Source: UBA4738 sp002413305
GTDB taxonomy: Bacteria > Actinomycetota > UBA4738
Direction of reading: 5' to 3'
Length of the DNA: 64,000 nt
Assembly: GCA_036847185.1 (NCBI GenBank)
Contig: DAIUAM010000009.1
Span: 20,927-84,926 of the forward strand
The stretch's first letter is position 1; each line of letters begins with the position of its first letter. The notes beneath the pieces are model-generated. The model saw nothing but the letters and a program-made list of their open reading frames with translations, was not told where the DNA came from and did no database searches. The translations under genes were made by a program, and so were the position numbers. This document shows, in pieces, positions 25,509 to 33,335 of the stretch.

Positions 25509-27682
25509 GGGCACCCACCGTGGAGAGCCGCGTCGGGGTCGATGGACTCGGCGTCGAGCCCGGCCCCAGCCGGTTGCGGAACCTGGCCTGGCCCCTCGGC
25601 GCCCTCGCGCTCCTCATCTCCGCGGCCACGGCGACCCTGGTCGTCCTGAACCGGTCGGCGATCCACTCGTTCGACCAGGCCAACCCGGTGGAGGTGGTCC
25701 TCCCGATCGGCTACGCCATCATCGGGACCCTCCTCGCGTCACGCCGGTCCCGAAACCCGCTCGGCTGGATCTTGTTGGGCATCGCCATCTTCACCGGGTG
25801 GCCCGGGGTCGCCACGCAGTACGCGTTCCGAAGCTCGCACTTCCATCACCTGCCCTTCGTGGACTGGATCGCGTGGACCCACGACTGGACGATCTGGCTG
25901 GTCTTCCCACCGGGCCTGGCCACGTTCTTCTTCCTGCTGTTCCCCGAGGGCCGGCTCCAGTCGCGGCGGTGGCGGTGGGTGGCGGGGGTCGCTGCCGCCC
26001 TGGTCGGCATCGGTGTCGTGCTCATGATGCTCCAGGACCACATCGAGCTGACCGGCTCGCCGATCATCCCCAACCCGCTCGGAGGCGTCTCGGCGATCGA
26101 CTTCAACACCGGAGCGGCCGGCATCATCTGGATCTTCGCGATCGGGGTGCTCCTCGTGGCCATGGCGGGCATCATCCTGCGTACCCGGCGGGCCACCGGG
26201 GAGCTGCGCCAGCAGCTCCGGTGGCTGGCCTACGGGACGGTCGCCCTCGCGGCCGGGCTAGTGGTCCTGATCGTGGCCAGTTCCATCGACCCGAAGATCT
26301 CCAACGGCTGGTGGGACCTGGTCCTCATCCTGGGCTTCGGGGTGGCCATCCCGGTGAGCTGCGGGATCGCCATCCTTAAGCACGGCCTGTACGAGCTCGA
26401 CGTCGTGGTGAGCAAGACCGTGGTCTACGGCGTGCTGGCTGCGTTCTTCACCGCGGTCTACGTGGCGGTCGTGGTCGGGATCGGGACGGCGATCGGTTCG
26501 ACGCGAAATCCCTTCCTGACGCTCGCGGCCGCGGCGGTGATCGCGCTCGCGTTCAACCCCGTCCGGGAGCGCGCCCGGCGCTTCGCCAACCGCCTCGTCT
26601 ACGGCAAACGCGCCACGCCGTACGAGGTGCTCTCGGAGTTCGCCGACCGGGTGGCCGGCACCTACTCACTGGAGGACGTCTTGCCCAGGATGGCCAGGAT
26701 CCTCGGGGAGGGAACGGGGGCGCGGCAGGCCCAGGTGTGGCTCCGCCTGGGCGACGAACTCCGGCCCGCCGCGGCCTGGGGCGAACCCGCGAGCACGGCC
26801 TTGGCCCTGCCCGCACGGGACGGCGAGCTGCCTCCGATCGCCGGGGCCTCCTACGTCGTCGCGGTCCGGCATCGAGGTGAGTTGTTCGGGGCACTCGCGG
26901 TGACGAAGCCACAGAACGAACCGGTCACGGCGGCGGAGTCCAAGCTCGTGGACGACCTGGCCGCCCAGGCCGGCCTGGTCCTGCGCAACGTCCGGCTCAC
27001 GGAGGAGCTTCGGGCCAACCTGGAGGAGTTGCGGGCCTCCCGCCAGCGCATCGTCTCGGCGCAAGACGCCGAGCGGCGGCGACTGGAGCGCAACATTCAC
27101 GATGGGGCCCAGCAGCAGCTGGTGGCCCTGGCCGTCAAGCTTCGCCTGGCGGACAACCTCGTCGGGCGGGACGAAGCGCGGGCCCACGCCATGCTCGGCC
27201 AGCTCCAGGCGGAGGCCCAGGACGCGCTGGAGACCCTCCGGGACCTGGCCCGCGGCATCTACCCGCCGCTGCTCGCCGATCGCGGGTTGGTAGCGGCGTT
27301 GCAGGCCCAGGCGCGCAAGAGTCCGGTCCCGGTCACCGTCGAGGCAGATGGCGTCGCCCGGTACTCGCAGGACCAGGAGGCCGCCGTGTACTTCTGCACG
27401 CTGGAGGCGCTGCAGAACGTGGCCAAGTACGCTGGGGCCACCGCGGTCGCCGTGCGGCTGCGCGAAGAGGACGGCCACCTCACGTTCGAGGTCGCCGACG
27501 ACGGCGTGGGATTCGATCCGGCGTCGAAAGGCTACGGGACGGGACTCCAGGGGATGGCCGACCGGCTGGCAGCCCTGGCCGGCGAGCTCCGGGTGACCTC
27601 CTCCCCCGGCGCCGGCACGATCGTGGCCGGTGGTGTTCCCGTCGAAGTCGCCGATCCCGTCCCCGCCGTGGCCGGACGTTGA
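25505..27682 (+). CDS. Membrane sensor histidine kinase, HisKA_3 type (HK3)
   Basis: 725 residues, same architecture as HK1 and HK2: transmembrane region to about 300, the ILKHGLYELDVVVSKTVVYG linker, a GAF-like domain, HisKA_3 and HATPase_c. The His is present in ERNIHDGAQQQL near residue 531, followed by RDLARGIYPPLLADRGLVAA. N box LEALQNVAKYA and G boxes ADDGVGFDPA and GTGLQGMADRL are intact. The GTG at 25505 overlaps the stop of the receiver-cyclase gene, which points to that protein as its phosphorylation target. A short hairpin follows the stop. Confidence 0.92.
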   Translation: MRAPTVESRVGVDGLGVEPGPSRLRNLAWPLGALALLISAATATLVVLNRSAIHSFDQANPVEVVLPIGYAIIGTLLASRRSRNPLGWILLGIAIFTGWPGVATQYAFRSSHFHHLPFVDWIAWTHDWTIWLVFPPGLATFFFLLFPEGRLQSRRWRWVAGVAAALVGIGVVLMMLQDHIELTGSPIIPNPLGGVSAIDFNTGAAGIIWIFAIGVLLVAMAGIILRTRRATGELRQQLRWLAYGTVALAAGLVVLIVASSIDPKISNGWWDLVLILGFGVAIPVSCGIAILKHGLYELDVVVSKTVVYGVLAAFFTAVYVAVVVGIGTAIGSTRNPFLTLAAAAVIALAFNPVRERARRFANRLVYGKRATPYEVLSEFADRVAGTYSLEDVLPRMARILGEGTGARQAQVWLRLGDELRPAAAWGEPASTALALPARDGELPPIAGASYVVAVRHRGELFGALAVTKPQNEPVTAAESKLVDDLAAQAGLVLRNVRLTEELRANLEELRASRQRIVSAQDAERRRLERNIHDGAQQQLVALAVKLRLADNLVGRDEARAHAMLGQLQAEAQDALETLRDLARGIYPPLLADRGLVAALQAQARKSPVPVTVEADGVARYSQDQEAAVYFCTLEALQNVAKYAGATAVAVRLREEDGHLTFEVADDGVGFDPASKGYGTGLQGMADRLAALAGELRVTSSPGAGTIVAGGVPVEVADPVPAVAGR

Positions 27683-28062
27683 GCGCCTCCCCGTGCGACG
27701 GGGCCCCTTCGCCCTGGAAGCCGAACCACGGACCCGGCCAGGTCGGCGGTCAGCTTGCGGACCGTGAACGCGCCGCTCGGATCCTTGGTCGTCCGCTGGC
27801 CCTTGAAGATCCTCGTGCCGTTGTCGGCCAGGAGGACGCTCCACACTTGGCCGGCCACGTTCTGGTCGACCTGGAACTCGATCTCCAGCTGGCCGTTGTC
27901 CGGCTTCGCCGTCAGCGTCGAGGTGCTGGACGCCGTGCAGGTGCCCGCCACCATGGTGCCGCTGCCCTTCGCGAACGCGGGTGCCGCACCGAACATCGGC
28001 ACCCCTCCGAGCACGGCGGCCGCCACGAGGCCCACCATCCCGAGCTTGAACCCCTTTCCCAT
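27532..28062 (-). CDS. Exported small protein with a degraded 3' end
   Basis: The ATG at 28062 follows a strong AAGGAGGAGGG. A signal peptide is clear (MGKGFKLGMVGLVAAAVLGG, then APAFA). The mature part reads CTASSTSTLTAKPDNGQLEI, EFQVDQNVAGQVWSVLLADN, then RTTKDPSGAFTVRKLTADLA. This resembles a family of small actinobacterial secreted beta-sandwich proteins with an E-V-D-Q-N signature and a C-terminal strand pair containing a second cysteine. Here the likeness ends at about residue 105 (27745). The frame then runs on without a stop into the antisense of HK3 and ends at 27532. The 3' end looks truncated by the neighbouring HK3 gene. Function unknown. Confidence 0.65.
   Translation of the reverse strand: MGKGFKLGMVGLVAAAVLGGVPMFGAAPAFAKGSGTMVAGTCTASSTSTLTAKPDNGQLEIEFQVDQNVAGQVWSVLLADNGTRIFKGQRTTKDPSGAFTVRKLTADLAGSVVRLPGRRGPVARGGAQRPATAGTGSATSTGTPPATIVPAPGEEVTRSSPARAASRSAIPWSPVP
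27689..27703 (+). terminator. Short hairpin after HK3
   Basis: CCCCGT (27689-27694), loop GCG, ACGGGG (27698-27703), starting 6 nt after the HK3 stop. It has no T-run. It may terminate or protect the receiver-cyclase-HK3 transcript. Confidence 0.4.
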
Positions 28063-28218
28063 TTCCCTCCTCCTTCCGGGAACCGTCCGAACGGGGTCGA
28101 AGCTAGCGACCACCGGGTCACGGCCCGGTTCGCCCAGGGGCAACCGCGACTCAAGAATGGGTAAAGCCGGTCGCTTGAAGCGTCCGGGCCGGCGTGACGT
28201 CCGTAGTACGTACCGACG

Positions 28219-28929
28219 ATGACTCGGCGCAGGATCCTCCTGATCGAAGACGAGAGCTCGATCTCCGAGCCACTGGCCGCCGCGCTGGAGCGGGAGGGCT
28301 TCGCGCCGGTGGTCGCCTCCTCGACGGCCGCGGGCATGGAGGCGTTCCGAACGAAGTCCCCCGACCTGGTGCTGCTCGACGTCATGCTGCCCGACGGCGA
28401 CGGGCGCGAAGTCCTCCGGCAGATCCGGGCGGCGTCGCGCGTGCCGGTCATCATGCTCACCGCCCGGGGGGACGAGATGGACCGAGTGATCGGACTGGAG
28501 CTGGGCGCCGACGACCATGTGGCCAAACCCTTCAGCGCGGCCGAGCTCCTGGCCCGCATCCGGGCCGTGCTCCGGCGGACGGCCGCGCCGGCCCCTTCCT
28601 CGTCCTCCGTGCTGCGGGTCGCCGAGGTGGAGATGAACCTGGACACGCGGACCGTGACCAAGGCCGGCGAGCCGGTCCAGCTGGCCCTGAAGGAGTTCGA
28701 GCTGCTCCGGATGCTGATGGAGGAAGCCGGCCGGGTGGTTCGGCGCGTCGATCTGATGGACGAGGTGTGGGATCCGAACTGGTTCGGCCCGACGAAGACG
28801 CTCGACGTCCATGTCAGCTCGCTCCGCAAGAAGCTGGACGACGATCCGGCGAACCCTTCGTACATCCACACCGTACGCGGCGTCGGCTTCCGGTTCGCCT
28901 CCCCGGACGAACCCAGCCCCGCGGGCTGA
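28219..28929 (+). CDS. OmpR/PhoB-family response regulator
   Basis: 236 residues. The receiver has RRRILLIEDESSISE (acidic pair E-D), Asp in LVLLDVMLPDGDGREVL, Thr in IMLTARGDEMDR and Lys in DHVAKPFSAAEL. The winged helix follows: VQLALKEFELLRMLMEEAGR, then TKTLDVHVSSLRKKLDDD and YIHTVRGVGFRF. It would bind direct repeats with an 11-bp period. Such repeats occur upstream of the two exported proteins at 30455 and 31051. The sensor kinase gene begins 4 nt after its stop, so the pair is an operon. Confidence 0.93.
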   Translation: MTRRRILLIEDESSISEPLAAALEREGFAPVVASSTAAGMEAFRTKSPDLVLLDVMLPDGDGREVLRQIRAASRVPVIMLTARGDEMDRVIGLELGADDHVAKPFSAAELLARIRAVLRRTAAPAPSSSSVLRVAEVEMNLDTRTVTKAGEPVQLALKEFELLRMLMEEAGRVVRRVDLMDEVWDPNWFGPTKTLDVHVSSLRKKLDDDPANPSYIHTVRGVGFRFASPDEPSPAG

Positions 28930-28933
28930 AGAG

Positions 28934-30408
28934 GTGCGCCCAGCCACACTTCGAACCCGCCTACTCCTGGCGGCCGTCTACCTGCTCACCGTGGTCGTGG
29001 TGGCGCTGGAGGTTCCACTGGCCGTCAACCTGTCCCGGCGAGCGACGCGTGAGTTCGAAGCGGCACTCCAGAACGACGCCGTGCTGACCGCGGCCCGGAT
29101 CAACGACGACGTCCCGCTGGTGGGACCCGACCCGCCGTCCGCGGCGGCGCCGGTGACCGTCATCAGGGAGTTCCTCGACCGCGCCGCCCGGACCATCCCC
29201 GGCACCCGGTTCGTGGTAGTCGACAGCTCCGGCCGCCTCCTGGCCGACAGCTCGAGCGAGGCTGAGGTGGGCACGGACTTCGCTACCCCCGAGCGGCCGG
29301 AGTTCGACCGCGCCTTCGCGGTGCCCGGGGGGAGGATCGACGTCGCGCAGCGGTCCAGCGAGACGCTGGGCGAAGACCTCATGCTCGTCACCGTGCCGGT
29401 TGTGCACCAACACCTGGCGATCGGCGCGGTCAGGCCTCCGAGCCGATGGGCGCGCTCGCCGGCCGGGTCCATCGAAGCTGGATCGGGCTGGGGGCGGTCG
29501 GCCTGGCAGTCATCCTGGCTGGGATGGGTCTGGCCTGGGTGCTCGCAACGAGCCTGGCCCGGCCGGTGCGGCGGTTGGAGGACGCCGCGGTCCGCCTGGG
29601 CCGGGGCGACCTGGAGGCTCGCGCCGAACCTTCTGGCCCGGCCGAGGTGGCAACGCTGGCTTCGTCCTTCAATCGGATGGCCGGCGCGCTCGCGTCGAAC
29701 TTCGAGGCCCAGCGGTCGTTCGCCGCGAACGCCTCCCATCAGCTCCGAACCCCGCTCACCGGCCTGCGGCTACGGCTCGAAGCGATCACCCAGGAGGGCG
29801 GCTTCGCGGGCGAGCAGGCCGCCGCCGCCGAGGCCGAGGTCGACCGGCTGAACGAGCTGGTCGAAGGCCTGCTGCAACTGGCCCAGGCGTCGTCCGCGCC
29901 GTCCACGGGCCGGGCAGTGGAGCTCGGATCGTTGGCCCGGGATGCGGTGGAACGGTGGGCCGGGACGGCGGCCGAGGCCGGGACGGCGCTCCGCGCCGAG
30001 GTGCGTCAGCGCGCGTTCGTGTGGGCGGACCCTGCCGAGCTCGCCAACGTCCTGGACAACCTGATCGAAAACGCGATCCGGTATACGCCCGACGGCACGG
30101 AGGTGGTCGTGGAGACAGGCTCGGCCGATGGCCTGGCCCTCCTGGCCGTCCGAGACTCGGGCCCGGGGATCCCGGAGGCCGAACGAGCGCACGTGTTCGA
30201 GCGCTTCTACCGGGGAACGACCGGCCAGCAGGCGGGCCCCGGAACGGGGCTCGGACTGGCCATCGTCGCGGAGGTGGCTCGCCGGTGGGGTGGGGAGGTC
30301 CGGCTGCCCGATGGGCCGGACGGGGGATTCGAGCTTCTCTTCCCAGCCGCATCGGAGCCGGGAAGGCCAACAGATCGGACATCCACGGCTGCGCGCGGAG
30401 TTTCTTAA
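28934..30408 (+). CDS. Sensor histidine kinase (HisKA/OmpR partner), interrupted by a frameshift at about 29433
   Basis: The GTG at 28934 gives a transmembrane helix (TLRTRLLLAAVYLLTVVVVA), an extracellular sensor region (residues 40-160) and the start of the second membrane helix. In that frame homology stops near IGAVR (about 29433) and the reading frame runs to 29851 as nonsense. One frame back the protein continues: MGALAGRVHRSWIGLGAVGL, a HAMP linker, the phospho-acceptor motif in FAANASHQLRTPLTGL, N box LDNLIENAIRYTPDG, G1 DSGPGIPEAE, F box and GTGLGLAIV, ending at 30408. Restoring one G in AGGCC (to AGGGCC) rejoins the frames as VRASEPMGAL. So it is either a recent mutant or a base-calling error. 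Confidence 0.85.
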
Positions 30409-30421
30409 CCATGGCATTACC
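30405..30421 (+). promoter_or_regulatory. Direct repeat, probable OmpR-type regulator site
   Basis: TTAACC (30405-30410), five bases, ATTACC (30416-30421): an 11-bp period typical of OmpR/PhoB sites. It ends 21 bp before the -10 box of the next gene, so it would overlap the -35 position. It also overlaps the kinase stop codon. Confidence 0.5.
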
Positions 30422-30442
30422 GTCGCCTGACCCCCTCCCTCG

Positions 30443-30448
30443 TAGGCT
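30443..30448 (+). promoter_or_regulatory. -10 box of the Ser/Gly-rich exported protein gene
   Basis: TAGGCT, 6 nt before the ATG at 30455, without a Shine-Dalgarno. Leaderless type. Confidence 0.55.
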
Positions 30449-30454
30449 TCGACC

Positions 30455-30901
30455 ATGAAACGGCCTCGGACCGTGCTACTCGCGCTGGCGGGGGTCGGAT
30501 TCCCCATCGCGTTGGTGCTCGGGTCCTACTTCATCTCGATCGGACTCGGAGTCTCCACCGCTGTCCCGGGTTTGCCCAACCAGGCGATCCATCGACAGGT
30601 CGAATCCGGCTCCGACGACGACCTCGGCGGTCCGGGGTCGCCGACGCCGAGCGGCGGCTCCGACCGGTGCATCGAACCCGAGCACCGCACCGACCCCCGA
30701 TGCACCTCCTCCGGCGGTTCCGCGACGCCGACCGCCGACGACCACGGCGGCAGCACCCCTTCGCCTGACGGCGGATCGGGGACGTCTGACGGCACGTCAG
30801 GCGGGTCCTCGTCCGGCACGTCCGGAGGACCCGGGCCGTCCGCGTCGCCCCAGCCAACATCGTCCGGCTCCGACAGCGGACACGGCGGCGGGGACGACTG
30901 A
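30455..30901 (+). CDS. Membrane-anchored or exported Ser/Gly/Pro-rich protein
   Basis: 148 residues, not recognised. The N-terminus MKRPRTVLLALAGVGFPIAL is a signal sequence or anchor, followed by about 110 residues of low-complexity Ser, Gly, Thr, Pro and Asp ending in GHGGGDD. There are two cysteines (DRCIEPE and DPRCTSSG) in the middle. The composition suggests an extracytoplasmic, unstructured cell-wall segment. It directly follows the OmpR-type pair and has an OmpR-like repeat in its promoter, so it is a likely target of that system. Confidence 0.7.
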   Translation: MKRPRTVLLALAGVGFPIALVLGSYFISIGLGVSTAVPGLPNQAIHRQVESGSDDDLGGPGSPTPSGGSDRCIEPEHRTDPRCTSSGGSATPTADDHGGSTPSPDGGSGTSDGTSGGSSSGTSGGPGPSASPQPTSSGSDSGHGGGDD

Positions 30902-30940
30902 CCGCGATCCGTTCGTCCCACCGGTGCGGTTAGCCGCTTC

Positions 30941-30957
30941 TTAACCCAAGGCTGACC
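30941..30957 (+). promoter_or_regulatory. Second OmpR-type direct repeat
   Basis: TTAACC (30941-30946), five bases, CTGACC (30952-30957). The preceding TTC is the same as at the first site (TTCTTAACC in both). It lies 42 bp before the TACCTT box of the acidic exported protein. Confidence 0.45.
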
Positions 30958-30999
30958 CCAACCCAACCTCTCCGGTCCGGTTGCTTGCCCGCTCTCCCG

Positions 31000-31005
31000 T
31001 ACCTT
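31000..31005 (+). promoter_or_regulatory. -10 box upstream of the acidic exported protein
   Basis: TACCTT. A transcript starting about 7-12 nt later would carry a leader of about 40 nt with AGGAGG (31037-31042) placed 8 nt before the ATG at 31051. Confidence 0.45.
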
Positions 31006-31050
31006 GGGTGCATGGAACGCAGGAGCCCGCAGAACCAGGAGGTGAGGAGC

Positions 31051-31455
31051 ATGGCAGCTTGGAAGAAGGCGCTTATCAGCGCCGTGGCGGTCGTCACCGT
31101 GGGTGGCGCCGGAGCGGCGGCGGCGGCCGGGCAGGGCGCCCATCGCGCCGTCCAGCCAACCGTCCGAATCCAGACGGTGAGTGGAACCCCGGCCTCCCAT
31201 GAGGCCGAGCCCGGCGACGACCGCGGGATGCGTGAGGGGGACCAGCGGAACGAGAACGAGCAGGGCGAGAACGAGAACGAGCAGGGCGAGAACGAGCAGG
31301 GCGAACGCGAGGACGCCGCGGAGGACGTGGACGAGAACGAGGCCACCGAACACGAGACCGAGCTCGAGGCCGGCGACGACAGCTCCGCGAACCGGGGCCC
31401 CAGCGAGCGCTCCGGTTCATCGGACGACTCGGGGCGGGACGGCTCGGACGGCTGA
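31051..31455 (+). CDS. Exported acidic repeat protein
   Basis: 134 residues from the ATG at 31051, chosen for its Shine-Dalgarno AGGAGG. An ATG at 31012 would add 13 residues (MERRSPQNQEVRS). Signal peptide: MAAWKKALISAVAVVTVGGA followed by an alanine run. The mature part is very acidic, with the motif E-N-E-Q-G repeated, then EREDAAEDVDENEATEHETE and a Ser/Asp/Gly tail. Acidic low-complexity proteins of this kind may bind cations, but that is speculation. It is the second exported protein downstream of the OmpR-type pair. Confidence 0.7.
   Translation: MAAWKKALISAVAVVTVGGAGAAAAAGQGAHRAVQPTVRIQTVSGTPASHEAEPGDDRGMREGDQRNENEQGENENEQGENEQGEREDAAEDVDENEATEHETELEAGDDSSANRGPSERSGSSDDSGRDGSDG
31252..31302 (+). 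repeat. 15-bp tandem repeat inside the acidic protein gene
   Basis: GAGAACGAGCAGGGC occurs perfectly at 31252-31266, 31273-31287 and 31288-31302, with a GAGAAC insertion between the first two. It encodes E-N-E-Q-G. Copy number could vary by slippage without breaking the frame. Confidence 0.85.
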
Positions 31456-31504
31456 GCACTCTGCACATCCCGAAGGTGGGGACCTGGGCGCGCTGATCCT
31501 GCGC

Positions 31505-31696
31505 ATGGGAACGATCAGCGCGGGGTTCGAGCGGTCGGACGCCCGCCGCCATTTCCATTCGGTCTACACGCGGACCGCGCAGATCACGGAGCTCGAAGCG
31601 CTCTCCGCGGCGCGGGTGGCCGAGCTGGTCGCTCCCGGCCAGGTGGTCCTGAAACTCGCCCGGCGGGGGTTCGGCGTCCTGCTCTCAGGCGCCTGA
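31505..31696 (+). CDS. Small hypothetical protein
   Basis: 63 residues (MGTISAGFERSDARRHFHSV, then YTRTAQITELEALSAARVAE, ending VLLSGA). No family recognised and no signal peptide. Codon third positions are GC-rich as in real genes. The ATG at 31505 lacks a clear ribosome binding site, and the frame is open upstream. Its last 12 bp overlap the 3' end of the convergent DUF309 gene. Coding status is uncertain. Confidence 0.35.
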   Translation: MGTISAGFERSDARRHFHSVYTRTAQITELEALSAARVAELVAPGQVVLKLARRGFGVLLSGA

Positions 31697-32218
31697 CGGT
31701 TGCGGCGCGCCCGCGCCGGGGATCTTCGGGAACGCGATCGAAGGGCTGGGGCCGCCGTTGCGCTTGGCTGCCTCGATCTCGTCGGCGTGAGCCAGGGCCT
31801 CAGCCGACAGCTCCTCGGTGTTCACACCCCAGTGGCCGTCCTCATACTTCGCGATCCTGCCCGCGCCCCGCCGGAGCAGCGTGAACGCGCCGTGCTGGTT
31901 CCCGCGCTGTAGGTGCACATAGCCCGCCCCCAGCTGCGACAGGCCCTTGAAGAACTCGGCGTCCTCGGTCTGCTTGACCTTCTTCCACGCAGCCTCCCAC
32001 GCCTCGTGGGCGGGGAAGAACCGTTCGGCGTTCAGGTGTTCGATGCCGAGCCGGTGGTCCTCCTGCAGGGAGAGCGCCTCGTAGTCCTCCAAGTGGAGAC
32101 GGCTGACGGCATCCCACCCGAGGGGCCGTCCCAGCTCGTCGCGAGGACGTTCGGGCTTCGGCGGCGCGTCGGGGCGTCGTGGGCGGTTCGGCTTCGGGGC
32201 GGGCGTCCGGTTCGGCAT
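31685..32218 (-). CDS. DUF309 family protein
   Basis: 177 residues. The first 30 are proline- and basic-rich and probably disordered (MPNRTPAPKPNRPRRPDAPP). The rest matches DUF309: GIEHLNAERFFPAHEAWEAA (the conserved F-x-x-H-E-x-x-E-x-x-W), then AEFFKGLSQLGAGYVHLQRG and GAFTLLRRGAGRI. This is an all-helical domain of unknown function with conserved His, Glu and Trp. The ATG at 32218 lies 8 nt after a TAGCAT box. Confidence 0.85.
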   Translation of the reverse strand: MPNRTPAPKPNRPRRPDAPPKPERPRDELGRPLGWDAVSRLHLEDYEALSLQEDHRLGIEHLNAERFFPAHEAWEAAWKKVKQTEDAEFFKGLSQLGAGYVHLQRGNQHGAFTLLRRGAGRIAKYEDGHWGVNTEELSAEALAHADEIEAAKRNGGPSPSIAFPKIPGAGAPQPSGA

Positions 32219-32226
32219 CGCAGGCC

Positions 32227-32232
32227 ATGCTA
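32227..32232 (-). promoter_or_regulatory. -10 box of the DUF309 gene
   Basis: TAGCAT on the minus strand, 8 nt before the ATG at 32218. Leaderless type. Confidence 0.55.
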
Positions 32233-32279
32233 GCGAGATACGGCCTGCCGCGAACGGATCGACGCCTAACCGCCCGCTG

Positions 32280-32966
32280 TCAGGCGATGGACCAGGTCAC
32301 CGTGACGGTCACGAAGGTCTGCAGCGGGTACGGGATCGCGCTCGGGACGGGAGCGGGGAGCGGCGTGGCGCACGTGGCGCCCGGAGGACAGTTCGGAATG
32401 GTCGCCGGAGGTCCGGTTACGGCGCTGCCGGCGTCCGAGAAGCCCGAGACGCTGACGCCGGCCTTCGGCGGGCCACTCGCGGCACCAGCCTGCATCGGGA
32501 TGGCGTATCCGCCGGGCGCGAAGATCTGCATCCCGGTCACCTTGCCGAGCTGGACGCCGGCCGTCCGGGCGGCGACCTCGGCCTGCTCGCGGGCGTCGGC
32601 GATGGCCTGGCGGATCGCTTCGTCCCGAACCGCCTGCCCGGTCCCGTGCACGCTCGCCTGGCCGGTCGCGGTGACCCCGGCGGCCGCGACCTGAGCCGGG
32701 AACGCGTAGGGGATGCCCCCGCCGCAGCCGACCACATCGCCCGACGCGTTCCTGGCCTGCGGACAGATAGCAGGATCGAGGGTCGCGACGCCGCGCTCCG
32801 CGGACGTCGCGACCGAACCGGAGCCTCTCACCAGCGCGGTGGTGGCCGCCGACTTCGGCGCGGAGGACGCGCCGGCGGTCGCCACGGCCAGAACGATCCC
32901 CAGGGCTACGGCGATGCCTCCGATCGACAAGCGGACGAACGTTCGAACCGGCGTCGGAATGGTCAT
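32280..32966 (-). CDS. Exported SIMPL-like (DUF541) protein
   Basis: 228 residues. GGAGG precedes the ATG at 32966. A membrane or signal segment (FVRLSIGGIAVALGIVLAVA) is followed by an extracytoplasmic part. AVRDEAIRQAIADAREQAEV and AARTAGVQLGKVTGMQIF resemble the helix and following strand of the SIMPL domain, and the end TFVTVTVTWSIA is its last beta strand. Four cysteines (ICPQARN, VVGCGGG, NCPPGATC) may form disulfides. The N-terminal half of the canonical domain is weak or replaced, so the assignment is moderate. Function unknown. Confidence 0.65.
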   Translation of the reverse strand: MTIPTPVRTFVRLSIGGIAVALGIVLAVATAGASSAPKSAATTALVRGSGSVATSAERGVATLDPAICPQARNASGDVVGCGGGIPYAFPAQVAAAGVTATGQASVHGTGQAVRDEAIRQAIADAREQAEVAARTAGVQLGKVTGMQIFAPGGYAIPMQAGAASGPPKAGVSVSGFSDAGSAVTGPPATIPNCPPGATCATPLPAPVPSAIPYPLQTFVTVTVTWSIA

Positions 32967-33072
32967 GGCTGGACCTCCATGCGGTGTCGGGAGCGCGGAC
33001 CTTCGGGGTAGAGCGGCTCGCGTCGTTGCCCCTGGGACGGCCAGGCTGAGCGTGAGGTTCCCGTCGCCGCCC

Positions 33073-33261
33073 TCAGGAGCCGGTTCGACGGATCCCACGC
33101 AGCACGAGCGGCAGGCCGAACAGGATCGCCAACCCCCCCATCCACGCCCAGAAGCCGCTGCCGGTCATGAAGCTTCCCTTGATGACCCCGATCCCCTGGA
33201 AGACCCAGATGACGCCGGTCGCGACCAGCAGGGTCCCCAGCACAAGCGTGGCCCGACGCAT
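33073..33261 (-). CDS. Small two-helix membrane protein
   Basis: 62 residues with two transmembrane helices (RATLVLGTLLVATGVIWVFQ and WAWMGGLAILFGLPLVLRGI) joined by KGSFMTGSGF, which places a short loop across the membrane. It resembles small actinobacterial membrane proteins of unknown function. The ATG at 33261 is 8 nt after TACCCT. A TTG three codons upstream is possible but unlikely. Confidence 0.75.
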   Translation of the reverse strand: MRRATLVLGTLLVATGVIWVFQGIGVIKGSFMTGSGFWAWMGGLAILFGLPLVLRGIRRTGS

Positions 33262-33269
33262 CGGACGCA

Positions 33270-33275
33270 AGGGTA
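33270..33275 (-). promoter_or_regulatory. -10 box of the small two-helix membrane protein gene
   Basis: TACCCT on the minus strand, 8 nt before the ATG at 33261. Leaderless type. Confidence 0.5.
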
Positions 33276-33335
33276 CCCGTCGCTCGCCTCATCGTGCCGT
33301 CCCACCGGATGCAACCGCGATGATGAGGCAGGAGC

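Noticed and set aside
29446..30408. A separate soluble histidine kinase gene beginning at the ATG at 29446.
   Set aside because: It starts with the second membrane helix and HAMP region of a standard kinase whose first half is immediately upstream in another frame. A single indel explains both.
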